In this document: piece after piece, positions 1 through 11,990 of the stretch
Layout of the letters: every line of letters starts with the position of its first letter
Position numbering within the stretch: the first letter of the stretch is position 1
NCBI RefSeq assembly: GCF_040939455.1
Contig: NC_134106.1
Coordinates: forward strand, 88,667,001-88,731,000
Direction of reading: 5' to 3'
DNA from: Microcebus murinus
Lineage: Eukaryota; Chordata; Mammalia; Primates; Cheirogaleidae
Length of the DNA: 64,000 nucleotides
The notes under the pieces: model-generated
Told to the model about the DNA's origin: nothing
Databases searched by the model: none
Seen by the model: only the letters and a program-made list of their open reading frames with translations
Made by a program: the position numbers and the translations under genes

Positions 1-261
1 ATTAAGGAATGGACATCTTTTATTGGCGGGGGAGCATTATTCTGCCTCTCATTCTCCTTACTTTATTTATTGTGTAAGTTTGATTAAAAAATGATTATGC
101 GAAAGCAATGCAATCTTATATATCACATGAATCTCCTTGTATAACATACATGCTTTTCTCAAAAGCTACTAGTAAATTCTTAAAGTTTTTAGCAGAATCA
201 GTTGAAAATGTTGTAAAGGGAAAGTTGAAAAGACGGCTATTTTAGCCAACAAACAATTCTA

Positions 262-435
262 TGGTGCTTACACTGCGCCAGGCACTATTCTTAGCATTTC
301 AGATGTTCACTCATTTAATCCTCATGCAACAGCATGATACACTAAGTGCTTATGTTACTATTCCCATTCTGCAGATTAGAGATAAGGCCCAGGGAAGTTT
401 ATAATTTACCCAAGTTCACCAATTATTCGTTTTCA
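262..435 (-). repeat. MIR SINE fragment
   Basis: The stretch reads like the reverse complement of the MIR core: a GCGCCAGGCACTATTCTTAGC box, then a TCATTTAATCCTCATGCAAC block, then a CATTCTGCAGATTAGAGATA box followed by TTTACCCAAGTTCACC. The order matches antisense MIR. It is strongly diverged, as expected for this ancient family. Confidence 0.7.
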
Positions 436-2034
436 AGATTAAAATCACCAGAACAGAACTTCTCAAACCATCAAAGTACTGTGCATTCATTAGTCACATC
501 CTTCCCAAACACTTCATTGATACTTCAAGCTGTCTGTGCTGCAATCATCCCATGATGGAACTCATATTAGAAAATAACACAAATTTTTTACTTATCCATG
601 ATTTCACAAAAATTACTCAAAAAAATCAGATAATTACAAGCCAAAATGTGCGTTTGAAAGACTGACGATGTACCATCACAATAAAAATCAAACAAGAAGT
701 ATCAAAGTGAAATGTCATAGATATCAACTGTCAAACTTAGTACGTAAGGAAAGTGAACATTTCGTACTTAATAACCTAATAGAAAGTGATGGGGCTGAGT
801 CTTAAAACAGTATTTCAAGCATTCTGCTGTCCATCAGCCTTTTCATACTCACTGCAGCTAGTGAGAAACGGAATAGGATTTAGTGAATACTCAACTGTAG
901 AATGAGGTTTAGAAATTTCTACAACCTTTAGTTTGAAACATATAAACTTGGGTAAATGGGTATCAGCAGTGTTTAGCAAGCAAATTGTGAAGCTGAAAAA
1001 ATACCAGGCCTTAGTTTAATCTAAAGATTTAATTTAGGTTTAGGATTTGGTTTACGATAGCAAACTATCATCAGGTAGGACACAGCAAATCTGAGCTGAA
1101 AGTAAGGCAGGACCACAAGAGGCTTAGCTATGACCTAAAGCTAAGCCTCAGACCATGGCAGACCAGGGTCCCAGGTGATTGTGAGCACCATAAATGTGCT
1201 TAGGAAAGTGCTTATGTTGTTAGATTTTCACTCAGGGGGGCTGAACCGCTGTTTGGAAAGATGATGAAAACAAAATCCGACATTAACCCAATCTTTGGTC
1301 ACTAGAACAGCACAGCAAAAACTTTCATAAAGGACTTTATTCTTCCCAGCACCTCTCTATCAAAGTGCAGCATACATCTTCAATGCCAATTCTTGTTTCT
1401 ACTTATTGCACTGTGAGCATTAAGGCAAGCACATCGAAAATCCCTTCTGGGACAGATGTTCCAAATCAAATGCATACTCCCCATTGTCATTCTTATTGGA
1501 AAGAAACTGACAGAAAGAAAATGAAAGCAGAAAAGCAACACACCCCTGGATCAATGTCTCTTCCCCAAATCCCCCTCATCATCACAGAGGCACCTAGACT
1601 GTATTCAGGTGAAGAAAATGCTGTTAAATTCTGTAATTAAAAGTATAGTGTTTCTTCTCTCTCTAATTCCCTGTTTATTCTCTGACTATTTGGGGTGCAC
1701 TTCATCTGCCCTTCCAGATTCATTCTCCACCCTTGTCCACTTGCATGTATCCTGGGAGAGTGACCTCTGTAGACAGCATGAAATGGGCTCTTATTCTCTG
1801 GATTCCCATTGGACTTGGTCAATAGGACACACCAGCAGGAAATTAGAGGTGAAAAGAAAGAGAACTTGGTGGGTGCTAACTCCTGGCTCCCTCTCTGCCC
1901 AGGGCCAGTTTGGTCATGGCCACAGTGCTCCTCTTAGAATGCAGCGGCTCCTGTGGGTGGCCTTTTCCTAAAGCTTCCACTCTCATGGGGTCTCCCTCCC
2001 TGCTCCCTTTCCTTCTCTCTAGGTGTAGCTTGAA
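436..2034. other. Unannotated A+T-rich stretch
   Basis: No repeat family, RNA gene or exon is recognised here. Open frames of 60-120 codons occur (for example 1365-1640 and 1609-1971, + strand), but they overlap each other in different frames, resemble no known protein and have no coding signature. I treat them as chance. Confidence 0.5.
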
Positions 2035-3570
2035 GCATCTATTCTATTGTAGGCTTATTCTAGGTGCTGGGGAAAGAGTAGAGAAAAAAAGAAGAAAAAA
2101 AATTCCTTGTTCATAGAGTTTATAAATAAGTGGGAAAGAGGCATAACCAAGTATAAAATAAAATGTACTGTATGGTGGCTGGGGGTATGAATAAAAACAA
2201 AGCGGGAAAGGACGCTAGCAAGTGTTGAGGCAGGGAAGGGTGTGCCTCCTTTCAAAAGATGTTTGGGGAAGGAGTGAGTGAGACATGAATGAAGACTTGA
2301 AGGAAGCGAAGACACAACCGTGAAAGTATAGGAATGAACAATAATCCTGGTAGAAGAAAAAGCATATGTAAAACCCAAAGACAGCAGCATTCTTGGGGTG
2401 TCCATAAAACAGCAAGGGGCCGGTGTGGCTGCAGAAGAGTGGGGGAGGACACGGTGGAGGCCAGAGACATGACATGACATGACATGACAGGGACAGTTCA
2501 TGTAGGGGCTTACAGATCATTTTAAGAAATTTGAATTTTATTCTGAATGAGCTGGGATGCCCTTTGGCTAGGAAGTGATATGATCTGATTTATCTTTAAA
2601 AAAAAACACTCTTGCTTCCATCTACATAACATTCTTGGTTCATGTGTAAAATAAATGGAAGTCACTTAAGAGTTCCTGCAGTAATCAGGAGAGGCACTGT
2701 GATAACTTGAGCCAAAGAGTAGATGTGATGAAAAATGGTCAGAGTCTGGATATATGAGGAGGGGGGAACCAGTGGGCTTTCCTGATGGATTGCATCTGAA
2801 GGGTGAGAGAAAAGAATCAATGATGGCTCTGAAGTTTTTGATCTTGCCAACTAGAAAAATAAGTCACCATTAATTGAACTGGTAAAGTTTGGGTACGCAC
2901 AGGTGGAGCAGGGGGCAAAAAATAACAGGAAGTGAGTTTTACCTATGTCAGGTTAGGAATGTCTCTTCAACCTGCCAGTGGAGGTGTCATGTAGCAGTTG
3001 GATCTACAAGGTAGGGTTCAGGAAAGACATCTGGCTAGGGATGCCCATTGAGAGTCACCAAAACGGAGATGGCATATAAAGCCATGCATCTTGATGTTAA
3101 CCCTTAGAAACCAATTCTAGTTTTAAAAAAGTACAAGATCTGAGGCTTGTTTAGGGGTCTTAAAGATGAGCAAGAACAAGCAAAGTCGACTGAAAAAAGA
3201 CTGCCCTGAAGGAAACCAGAAGAATGTGGTGTCTAGAAGTCAAGTAAAGAAAAGTCTGGCAAGAAAGAGACTGAGATCTAGTGTATCAGGTGCTAATAGA
3301 TGAGGCAAGATGAATTGAGAATTAAACATTAAATAGGCAATATACAAAGCCTTGGCAAATAAAACAGGAGTTATATTTGTGGATTAGTGGGACAAAAATA
3401 AAATGGTTGAGTTCAAGAGAAAACAGGAGGGAAGGATTTGGAGAGAATGATTATAAACTATTCTTCGAAGAATTTAACTTTGAAGAGGGACAAAAAAATG
3501 GGGTGATAACTGGAGGTTATGTATTGAATCAAGTGAGAATTGTTAATGAAAAAATACACACACATATATA
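2035..3570 (+). repeat. Long ancient interspersed repeat, copy 1 (family not named)
   Basis: This stretch has the block order of a repeat that recurs in the window at 11115-11400, 37205-37960 and 50920-52280. It starts with a GGTGCTGGGGAAAGAG-type box. Next come a TCATGTAGGGGCTTACAGATCA box with TTTGAATTTTATTCTGA, an AGTGATATGATCTGATTT box, a CCTGCAGTAATCAGGAGAGG box, and later a TGGTGTCTAGAAGTCAAGTAAAGAAAAG box. I know this pattern as a common mammalian-wide repeat but cannot name its family safely. The antisense open frames across it are chance. Confidence 0.55.
2466..2489. repeat. (GACAT)n microsatellite
   Basis: Almost five perfect tandem GACAT units lie inside the long ancient repeat. 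This is a short, probably length-variable pentanucleotide tract. Confidence 0.95.
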
Positions 3571-5702
3571 TATAATTTAGTCAGATTGATCCAAAATAAA
3601 GGGGAAAATGATGATGCAGGAATAAAAGGAGACAATTTCTGGTTATATTCCTGAGTAGACAAAATAAGATTAATATTGGATGGTAGAGCACCTGGCTCAT
3701 TGAACCTGGTCCCAGGAAAATCAAAGTTGAATTATTTAGAGCTTTCATAGAAGATTAATGTAGGTCAATGATAAAATATGATTCATATCCACTTTCGGTG
3801 TATGTACAGCTATTCATGAATAATTTTGCTGAGTAAAACAACATATGCCTTCATTTGCCTGAAAGCATACAAGTAAAATACGCATATGCATGACTCAATG
3901 GCATAAGAGAAACTCTGGCTAGGAAACCTTGTTTGGGGCTGAAGGGGGTCATCTAATTAGGAAACTGCTTTTACAAGTTGAGCTGTAATCTGTTCTTCTG
4001 TGTCTGTTACCCACTCAGCCCAGATCTTCACTCATAGGCCTCCTGGTGGCACTTTCTGTTTTCTATGACAACTTTCCTGTGCTCTCAAGTTTTGTCTGCT
4101 TCAGGTTAACTATCTCAGTTTTCTTTTTTTTTTTATATAAAGCATTATTTATTTTTATTTATAGATCCTCTACAGTATTGGCCATTCTCTCTGACCATCT
4201 CTCTGCTTGTCAAAAATCACGTTGGCTGTGTGATCCTGGGAGGTGACCCCAGGATTCTGGTTTGGTCTGATCAGCTTGCTTTAACCATAACTCTCATTCT
4301 CTTTTTCCTGGTCACCCCATTTTTGTGATTGTAATCTGATGTTGCTTTAGTTTTCTTGGTAGTGTTTCAGGCTGAAAGTTCATATGACTCATTTGGGGCG
4401 ACAGTCATGTGTTGAGACAACATTACCTTAAGGTTACCTGCATTATCTCATCTACTTTCTTAAACTTCCTGTGGAGCATGTTTAGATTGTATTACGTTAT
4501 GCAAGAGAAAACAGACTCAGCAATTGTAAGGGATGTGCCCAGATCCTACGGTTAATAATCAAACTCAGCCTGATACATCCCAGGTCTATCAGAAATTTGG
4601 CCCCAGGGGGCTCCAAAACCAAATGATTGCAGTTCAGGTATGGAGGCAAGAAGAGATACGGAATGTTATGGAGCAGATGAGGACAAGGCTAATTCTATTT
4701 TACAGGATTACAGTCATTCCAGAAGCCCTCAAGGCAAGGAGCCCACCCCATCTCATTGGTGGTGGTGGCATTTTCTGCAAGGGTATGGGAGCTGGGCTGA
4801 TCCAGGAAGTGGCCTCCTCAGAGGGCAGCGCTGGTTAGTCATTGCCTTCCCCCCATGGCTTAAGGACAACACCCTGATGCAATGAGCCATTTTCCTGCCC
4901 AAGGGTGTGTGTGAGAAACGGAACTCAGGAGCTACAAGTCACTACTCATGGGAACAGTTTCGGCCTCAGATATCTGTTGAAGGGCAGACTTTAAAATGGC
5001 ATTTTCAGAATGGAGGTTCCTAAATTGGTAGGTGAACTTGACAGTACTGTGGGCAGTAAATGAGGGGAGAAGAAACAGGGTGTCTGAGCGAATGGTCACA
5101 GGGTGCCCAAATAGAAGTAATGGGGACTGTGTAGAATTTTAACAGAGCCATCATGATGGGGGGACATTGTGATTTACTGTAAAAATAAACATTAAGTATT
5201 TGCAATTTAAGTATAATAATTACTGCCACACCCAATAGACAACTGGTAACTATTCCATCCCCAGCCCATCTTTGACCCCCAACCCATCTAGCAGCTCTTT
5301 TAACTTCCCCTCATCTTTAATCCCACATGAGTGTCACTAGGGCTGCGGTGAGGTTTACAAGAATATCATAAAGACCAAACCAAATTATCCCTTGCATCAA
5401 AATGGTGTTGTCAAAATGATGGTAGGACGACATTCAGCTTTGAAATGGGTACAGCTCAAAGCATTTGGAGGTGGGCAAAGACTCCAACAGGATTTATCAT
5501 GCTCATGGGGGAAGCCAGAAAGAAAGTCACAGGGCACAGGTCCCGAGACAAAGGCTGGGGTGTCACTTGGCAGGGAGGGGGGTGTCCTAAGTCTGAATCC
5601 TGGACAGCTTGGCCACAGGAAAAATGATAAAGGTAAGTGCTTGGGTAGAGGGGAAGGTGATGGGGGGTTAATATGTCATGATTTAGTAAGGGTAAGTCCA
5701 TA
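3571..5702. other. Unannotated stretch
   Basis: No element or gene is recognised. The sequence includes a short T-run near 4125 and scattered chance open frames (4533-4838 and 5392-5703, + strand) with no resemblance to known proteins. Confidence 0.5.
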
Positions 5703-5832
5703 ACCTCCTGCAATCACTGGTGCACAGCCATGTGTCCATCTTGAGGCTTTGAGGAAGCCTGGAGTCACAGCAACACCCAGGTGTCTGAATAAACCAGGGA
5801 TAGTGTCAGACAGAGGTCATTCCCTACATTAC
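5703..5832 (+). repeat. Duplicated module A, copy 1
   Basis: It shares an ordered series of words with 6379-6493 in the same orientation: ACTGGTGCACAGC, then TTTGAGGAAGC or TTCGAGGAAGC, then ACAGCAACA, then ACCAGGGATA, then TTCCTACA. The two copies differ by small indels and substitutions. This may be a local duplication or two copies of an unnamed interspersed repeat. Confidence 0.6.
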
Positions 5833-5837
5833 CAGTT

Positions 5838-5990
5838 TGCTGGGTAATGTCCTAGGAGTTTCACAGCTTGTGTTTTATCTAATCTTTACACTAAACACAC
5901 CTGAAAAGGATTCACCCCGTTAATATGAGTAAACTTGGGCTGCAGGAGCTAAGTAACTCGCCCAAAGTCAGGGGGATTATAAATGATATT
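5838..5990 (-). repeat. MIR SINE fragment
   Basis: It has antisense MIR order: a TATCTAATCTTTACACTAAA block, a degenerate equivalent of the ATTTTACAGATGAGGAAACTGAG box, then GGAGCTAAGTAACTCGCCCAAAGTCA. It directly follows duplicated module A copy 1. Confidence 0.65.
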
Positions 5991-6378
5991 TACTACTTGC
6001 TCTGTCCGATTTAACAGCTTGCATTTTTGCAGCATTCCACCAGCAAGAGAAAGACTCACAGCCTCAGGTTTTAATTCGAGTTCTTGAAACTTGATGCTGA
6101 TCAACAGCATTTATGAACCAAGAATCCTCACATTTTTAGCCATGTCACTCCTATCCCACTGTCTAAACCAACCTACCGTGGTCCTGAACATTCTCTGGAG
6201 GGTGACTGCATAGGGCATCCCTGTGTTTGGGCTCAAAAAAATGTCCTTCTTTCTATACCAATTGAAACTATTACTTTAAGGGCCAGCTCTCATATTCACA
6301 TCCACCTTGAATCCTTCCCAGATCCTGCAAGGGCAGAGCTAACCCCAGCCCCATCTGTGCCGCCAGCAAACTCTTCAT

Positions 6379-6493
6379 GCTCTCCTGTGACCACTGGTGC
6401 ACAGCTGTCTCCAGGTTTCGAGGAAGCAGGAATAACAGCAACAACCAGATTTGAGGACTGACCAGGGATATTATATGTCACTTCCTACACTAA
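6379..6493 (+). repeat. Duplicated module A, copy 2
   Basis: This is the second copy of the 5703-5832 module, about 670 bases downstream in direct orientation. Shared words are ACTGGTGCACAGC, GAGGAAGC, ACAGCAACA, ACCAGGGATA and TTCCTACA. A sense MIR follows it directly, whereas an antisense MIR follows copy 1. Confidence 0.6.
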
Positions 6494-6504
6494 CTAAGCA
6501 TGCC

Positions 6505-6606
6505 ATTTGCCCTAGCTGTGTCTCAGTTTCCTTGTCTTTAAAATAAGAAGTAGATGAGATCACACCATGTGTCTAGTGCTCAGGAGAGCGCTTGGCACAA
6601 AGGGGT
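6505..6606 (+). repeat. MIR SINE fragment
   Basis: The sense MIR core is visible: AGCTGTGTCTCAGTTTCC, a TTAAAATAAGAAGTAGATGA block and a GAGAGCGCTTGGCACAAAG end box. Confidence 0.55.
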
Positions 6607-6830
6607 CAGATGTGACTTGTACAAAATGTGAGTCCTCTGGCCCTCAGCTTGGCTCCACTTCCAACCCCACATCAGGGGACGTCGCTGCACTTTCATTGCT
6701 CCCTTGAAGCTATCTCAGTACCTGGCAGGGGAGTTCCTACATTTTAACTGAACGAAGTACAACATGCCACAACTGAAACAACTGACTCCGATGTTAGGTT
6801 TCATTTTACATGAATATGGGTGACACAGGC

Positions 6831-7220
6831 TGTATTAGTTGCTAGGGCTTCCATAGAAAAATATATAATGATACCTCAGACTGGGTGGCTTCAACAACAG
6901 AAATGTGTTGTCTCACAATTCTAGAGGCGAGAGGTCCAAGATTAAGGTGTTGGCAGGGCTGGTTTCTCCTGAGGCCTCTCTCCTTGGCATGTAGGTGGTT
7001 GTCTTCTCCCTGAATTTTCACATGGTCGCCCCTCTGTGTGTGTGTGTCTTGCCTCTATTTATAATGATCTTGGTCATTATTGGGGCCCACTTTAATAATC
7101 TTATTTTATCTCAATTTCCTGCAAAAGGTCCTATCTCTAAATACAGTCACATTCTGAGGTACTAAGGGTTTCAACTTCAAAATATAAATTTTGGGGAGAC
7201 AAGATTCCACCCATGATACA
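6831..7220 (-). mobile_element. MaLR / MLT1-like solo LTR, antisense
   Basis: The + strand begins TGTATTAGTTGCTAGGGCTT and ends CACCCATGATACA. Between these lie ACTGGGTGGCTTCAACAACA, TCCAAGATTAAGGTGTTGGC, CTGAGGCCTCTCTCCTTGGC and AATACAGTCACATTCTGAGG. This order is characteristic of antisense MaLR-type LTRs. Its terminal TG...CA is intact. The 5-bp flanks do not clearly match. It is non-coding, with no retroviral internal region next to it. Confidence 0.8.
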
Positions 7221-7228
7221 GGCTTTGA

Positions 7229-7256
7229 TAAAACAAAACAAAACAAAACAAAACAA
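7229..7256. repeat. (AAAAC)n microsatellite
   Basis: About five tandem AAAAC units lie just past the end of the antisense LTR. Confidence 0.95.
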
Positions 7257-7564
7257 CACTCAATGCTGGAGCCTCTGCCTAGAGCAGCAGGGATGAGAGA
7301 GCACCAGAGGCTGAAAATCCTTCCAGCTTCTCCAGCCATGCTGGGGGCAGGAGGGGAGGCTCTGCATGAGACTAGCCATGGCCAGGAAGCTCACTGGCGG
7401 AAGGAGTTGTAGGAAGAAGGAAATTCAGGGAAGACGTGGGCCCTATGCACATGAGTCATGGGAAGTGTTCCCACCTGGCCTCCTGGGAGCACTGATTTTG
7501 GAGGGGACAGTTGATTCCAAACTCAGAGAAAAATGAGTCTGTTTACCGTTTGGGCACCAATAGG

Positions 7565-7725
7565 GAACATCATCAGCTACCTAACCTTTGTAAGCCTTTG
7601 TTTTCCCATCTGTAAGGTAAGCTGATGATAACACTTGCCTAATAGAACTATTGTGAAGGTTAAATAAGATAATGCATAGGAAGCCTTTTTCATGGTGCTG
7701 GTCACATTCTAAATGCAAGAATCAG
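7565..7725 (+). repeat. MIR SINE fragment
   Basis: Sense MIR order is CTACCTAACCTTTGTAAGCC, TTTTCCCATCTGTAAGGTAA, ATAGAACTATTGTGAAGGTT and AAATAAGATAATGCATAGGA. Confidence 0.75.
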
Positions 7726-7934
7726 AGTTATGATTATGATTGCTAGTAATGAAAGCACTGTGTTTAATGCTATAATTGATAAACGTGTTACTATTATTTT
7801 ACAGAGATGGAATAGGGATCTTGCTCCTCCCCCCATACTGAACCCCCACTGTGATTCATGCTCCTCATTAAAGCTCTTTTGGGAAACAGATGCCTCCAGG
7901 AATGGTGACAAAGACCAGCTCATGGAATCATGGA

Positions 7935-8092
7935 TTGCAAAGTTAGATATCACAGTTACAAACACAGTTATTTTTCAGATGAAGGATTGACATTCCAAGA
8001 AGGAAAGTGACTTTTTAAGGGTCCCTCAGTGACTCATTAGCAGAACCGGGATTAAAATCTTGACATCTTAATTCCTAGGTTAGTACGCTGTC
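7935..8092 (-). repeat. MIR SINE fragment
   Basis: Antisense MIR order is TTTTTCAGATGAAGGATTGA, AAAGTGACTTTTTAAGGGTC, CTCATTAGCAGAACCGGGAT and TAAAATCTTGACATC. It lies head to head with the sense MIR at 8150. Confidence 0.65.
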
Positions 8093-8149
8093 TTTTGTAT
8101 CCTCACTTTGCTGGATGCGGCCATCCCTCCACCCGATCATCGTCCTTTC

Positions 8150-8362
8150 AGAGACTGTGTGAGGTTGAGGAGTTCAGAACTCTGGGCCTGTCATTTACTA
8201 ACTGTGTGACCTTGAGTGAGTTTTTTAATCTCTCTGTACCTCAATTTTCTCCTTTGCAAAATGAAGATAATAATAGGACTCATTTTGTGGGGTTGTTTGT
8301 GAGGGTCAAATGAGGTGACGCTTACAGCATATTAGCATAAAGTCTGGTGCTTGTCAAGCGTT
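8150..8362 (+). repeat. MIR SINE
   Basis: This is one of the best-preserved MIRs in the window. It shows AACTGTGTGACCTTGAGTGA, CTCTCTGTACCTCAATTTTC, AAAATGAAGATAATAATAGG, GGGGTTGTTTGTGAGGGTCA and AAATGAGGTGACG in the expected order. Confidence 0.85.
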
Positions 8363-8634
8363 CTTTGGCAACTCCCTGGAAGCCGTCAAAAGTGTCAGCT
8401 GCATGTTGCTGCTCTGAGGCAGGTGAAGGGGGGTAAGGCGAAGGAGTGACAGTGTACTCAGTGTACTCATGGAATCCAAACTGGGGACAATGCGTGTGAG
8501 CGTGTATAGTGCAGGGAGAAGAAGTCAGGAAATGTAAGCTGGAAATAATAAAGAAATATCCAAACACTGTCTTGTAGCTCTCTGCTTTGTATCTTTTTAC
8601 CATTAAATGTCACTAAAGGACAAGGACTGGCCCT

Positions 8635-8745
8635 CAGTTATCATTCTGGACCTTTCTACCTCCAGGTCCTAACACTGTGCGTGGTATAGAGTTGGCACTC
8701 AGTAATTACAGCAGAATGAGTGAGTCCATGGATGAATGAATGCAA
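8635..8745 (+). repeat. L2 LINE 3' end
   Basis: It matches the terminal part of L2: CACTGTGCGTGGTATAGAGT followed by TGGCACTCAGTAATTA and a GATGAATGAATG tail. Confidence 0.65.
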
Positions 8746-10284
8746 GCATGCAACTAGGCTCATGGCTCGGTGTTAAAGTTTATCACATCATTCTCTGATT
8801 AATGGGGGGAATTCAGAGCCCACGGCCGCTGGCAGTGCACAGGACGTGCGTAGTACGTACTGTGCTAGAATGAGCATTGTGGACATCTCTGCCCAGTCAC
8901 ATGACAAGGTGGCTACCCATTGCCTAGATAGCTGCAGTGGGAATCTTTATACCAGCAAAGCCAGTGGATGCTACTAAACAAAACTCCCCAAACTCCTTGT
9001 TCAGTATTTATCAGCACCTCATGGGGACAAGAAATACACCCAAGTGTTCTCATCTCACCCACTCCCAATGCCACATGGGCTCTTCAAAGGTCAGTAGCAG
9101 GCTCTGTCTTCTCTCCTGAGATTTCTCCAGGCTTTGCTCGTGTCTTCTCTGATGCTTCTACCCTGATGTATAAGTTGTGTGGATATGAGTCATACACATT
9201 GGCCGCTTGGAACTTAGAACTCTGTGGTTAAATACATTTTAAAATATTGCAGTTTAAAATTAACTTTGAAAAATAGGTAGTAGTATCAGATATATAGGAT
9301 TTAAAACAAAGCTATACATTTTTACTACGCCTGTAGGATGAACAGGAAGCATTCTCACAGCTTTCTCGTGATTGAGATAATAAATTGTGTACCAAACTTA
9401 CCTTAAATCTAACCGAAAATAGGATGTGATAATTTAATTTTCTCTGAAACAGAATTGAATGAATGTGTTTAAACTTAGGTCCATCACTAGCATCAGTGTA
9501 TTAAGGGCAAATGTATACATCTCACTAAAACTTACTTTCCTCATACTGAAAATGGGGAAATAACTTGTAACTCAAGTATTGTGTTGATAATGTTTGCAAA
9601 ATTTCTAGAGTAGTATCTTGCACAGGGAAGGAACTTGGAAAATACAACGTATATACATTTTATATTATAAATATAAATATATATATATTTAAGTCCATTG
9701 TATAAATAGGAAAATTAGCAGTGCCAGGAACATAGGTGGGCTGTATTTAGTTTTTTTTCTTAGAACTGAGTATGCAAATAGCCCAATGATGGAATAAAAC
9801 CCCCAAATAAGTCTTAGGTAGATGCTGCTACACTACCCCCAATTTGGGTAGTTGGAGCTTTGAGAGGTGACAGGCTTTGATATAGGGACACAAGGGGAGG
9901 GTTACAGGAAATAAGGATGCATGACATTTTCTGAAATCCAAGTGCTTAAAAGAAAATGTTCGTACTTTTTGATATAATTCCAGGATGAAATTTCAAGACT
10001 AATTAGAGTTATATGCTCTATCTTAAAAGTGAGGGCATTGCAAAGCTGAAAACTCCTCTAAACACAGAGCGCCTATTATTTCAATTAGCCTTTCACAAAA
10101 TGCTAAATCTGGAATATTTTATAGGGATCATTCAAACACTGCTAAGGTGGCCTCGAGGGGACAGTTCTGACAACATGGGAGGGAGTCCCTCATTAAATAT
10201 GAATGTCCCTCACACCCGACTCCCTGTGGCTGGGGCAATAAGCATGCCTGCCCCCCAGGGAACAGTTGCACACCCACAGGAGGA
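8746..10284. other. Unannotated A+T-rich stretch
   Basis: Nothing is recognised apart from a short TA-rich low-complexity patch near 9659-9690. Open frames at 8937-9231 and 10013-10426 resemble no protein family; I treat them as chance. Confidence 0.5.
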
Positions 10285-10420
10285 TGGTGCAGACTCCTGC
10301 TCTTTATTCTTCAGATGGAGAAAGAAGATTCAGAGGGGAAAAGTGTCTTGTTCAAGTTCAAGTAGGTATTTCCTCTCACTCCTGATTCTTGGACCAGGAG
10401 GCTTTTCAGTTTCTACTGCT
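10285..10420 (-). repeat. Possible MIR fragment
   Basis: A TCTTCAGATGGAGAAAGAAG block followed by GTGTCTTGTTCAAGTTCAAG resembles antisense MIR, but only part of the core is present. Confidence 0.4.
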
Positions 10421-10894
10421 ATGTGAAATATTTTTAATTAAGCCTTTGATGAAACACAGTATTTTCTTGGGAATCAGGAGTTAGAATTGGAAGCAAAATG
10501 GAAATCTGTTTATCCCAACCTCTTCATTTGGTCAATGAGAAAATGAGGAAGAAGGAAAAGGACGATTTAGTGGATTATAATCAGTCTCTGCGAGAAAGAA
10601 ATAACAACTCAAGCCATTGCCAACAAACAGATACTCCAGAGAAGTTGGTTTGCTATAGAATGTTAACACTGGGATTGACATTGAGACTGGGGAAAAAGGA
10701 GTTTCTGTGTGACCAGAGGATTCTGCTTCTGGGGAACAGGCTTGCTAACAGCAGCATGTTTGGTGCTGGGGTTTTGGGGAATTTGTACAGACAGAAGTTG
10801 ATTATATTCCTGGATTGATATCCAAAGGCCCAAAGAACAAAGTCTGGGGCAGGGTCTCTAGTATTCAAACATGCATTTATCAACTCCATGTTAG

Positions 10895-11088
10895 TGATGG
10901 TAATTACAATAGCTATCATTTGTTCAGATCTTACCCTATTCCATGAACATTACCTTTACTAGTTTGTGTACGACTCACTCTATCTGTTCCATTTTGCAGA
11001 AGAGTAAATTGAAATTCAGAGAAGTTAAGTAATTGTCCAAAGTCACATAGATATTATCAGCAGAATTGAGATTCTGCAAACATGTATA
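10895..11088 (-). repeat. MIR SINE
   Basis: Antisense MIR: ATAGCTATCATTTGTTCAGA, then ATTTTGCAGAAGAGTAAATT, AGAGAAGTTAAGTAATTGTC and CAAAGTCACATAGAT. The order is complete and well conserved. Confidence 0.8.
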
Positions 11089-11114
11089 GAATCCTTTCCC
11101 TCCTTAATTCCCTC

Positions 11115-11400
11115 TCTATAGCACTTGCTGGGGATACACAGATGGACAAGAAAGGACCCTTGTTTTTGAGGTTCCCTTCCCACTGCTGGGAAGCAGACAT
11201 TTCAAGTGTAAGGTCATAGGGCTCTCACTGAATTACGAAGGAGGGCTAAGAAAGTAGAGGTCTTGTCTAGACTAGTCGGTGGTGGAACTAATTTCAGGGA
11301 AGTTTTCTTAAAGGGCTTCTGCATTAGTGTAGACTTGAAAAATAGGTAGGAATTAGAGTGAGGGTAATGAGGAGTTGGTACAAGGACAAAGTATGAGCTT
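11115..11400 (+). repeat. Long ancient interspersed repeat, copy 2 (partial)
   Basis: A GCTGGGGATACACAGATGGA box, then GGGAAGTTTTCTTAAAGGGC and a TAGACTTGAAAAATAGGTAG box match, in order, the 5' portion of the repeat seen at 37205 and 50920. It is partial and weakly conserved. Confidence 0.4.
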
Positions 11401-11864
11401 CTTAGGATAAAAAAGACCCAGAAGCCAGAAACAAGGCTCCTTTGTGGAGCTACAGCTTTAATGACTAAAACATGAGCCTCATGTTTAAGGAGAGGACTTA
11501 GCGATATTTTCCCTCACCTAGGTGACCACAGGATAAAAAGCCTTTGCAAATAAATTATACGCAAGTAGCGCAGGGACTAGGTTCTAGGGTTGTGCCAGGG
11601 TTATGCTTCCCTCTATTCCTTAAATACCCAGGAGCTAAAGCTTAGCACACGGAAGATCAGAGATGGAGGCAAAGGGATGCATCCTTGTCTGATAGTTTGC
11701 CTGGCCCTTCTTGTCTAGATATTTTATGCCCCTCTAAATTCTTTCTTTCTCCTTTGTTCTCTCTCACTTTTCCCCTTTTCTACCTACTATGCTCCCATTC
11801 TTGACTCTCTCCTGGTGTCTATAGCAATCTGTCTTCCCATCAGTGTTAGAGCCTTGGCTATACC

Positions 11865-11990
11865 CTTTCCTGACTTTGCAATCCTAAGAAATCGCTTAAC
11901 TTGTCTGGGCCTCACTTTCTTCATGTGGAAAGTGGGAAATCTCCTTCATGGAGTGTGGGGCACCAAATTTAAGACGTGAAAGTCTGCTGC
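11865..11990 (+). repeat. Possible MIR fragment
   Basis: CGCTTAACTTGTCTGGGCCT, CACTTTCTTCATGTGGAAAG and TGGGAAATCTCC resemble the central part of MIR. Confidence 0.55.

Noticed and set aside
2466..2489. Possible CRISPR-like or satellite array.
   Set aside because: Only a five-unit pentanucleotide microsatellite without spacers, in a mammalian genome.
2055..2520. Three overlapping minus-strand open frames up to 148 codons.
   Set aside because: They lie within the long ancient repeat and its GACAT microsatellite, overlap each other in different frames, and look like antisense by-products of purine-rich sequence.
10013..10426. A 137-codon open frame on the + strand.
   Set aside because: It resembles no protein, and its last third lies in a MIR-like stretch. 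I consider it chance.
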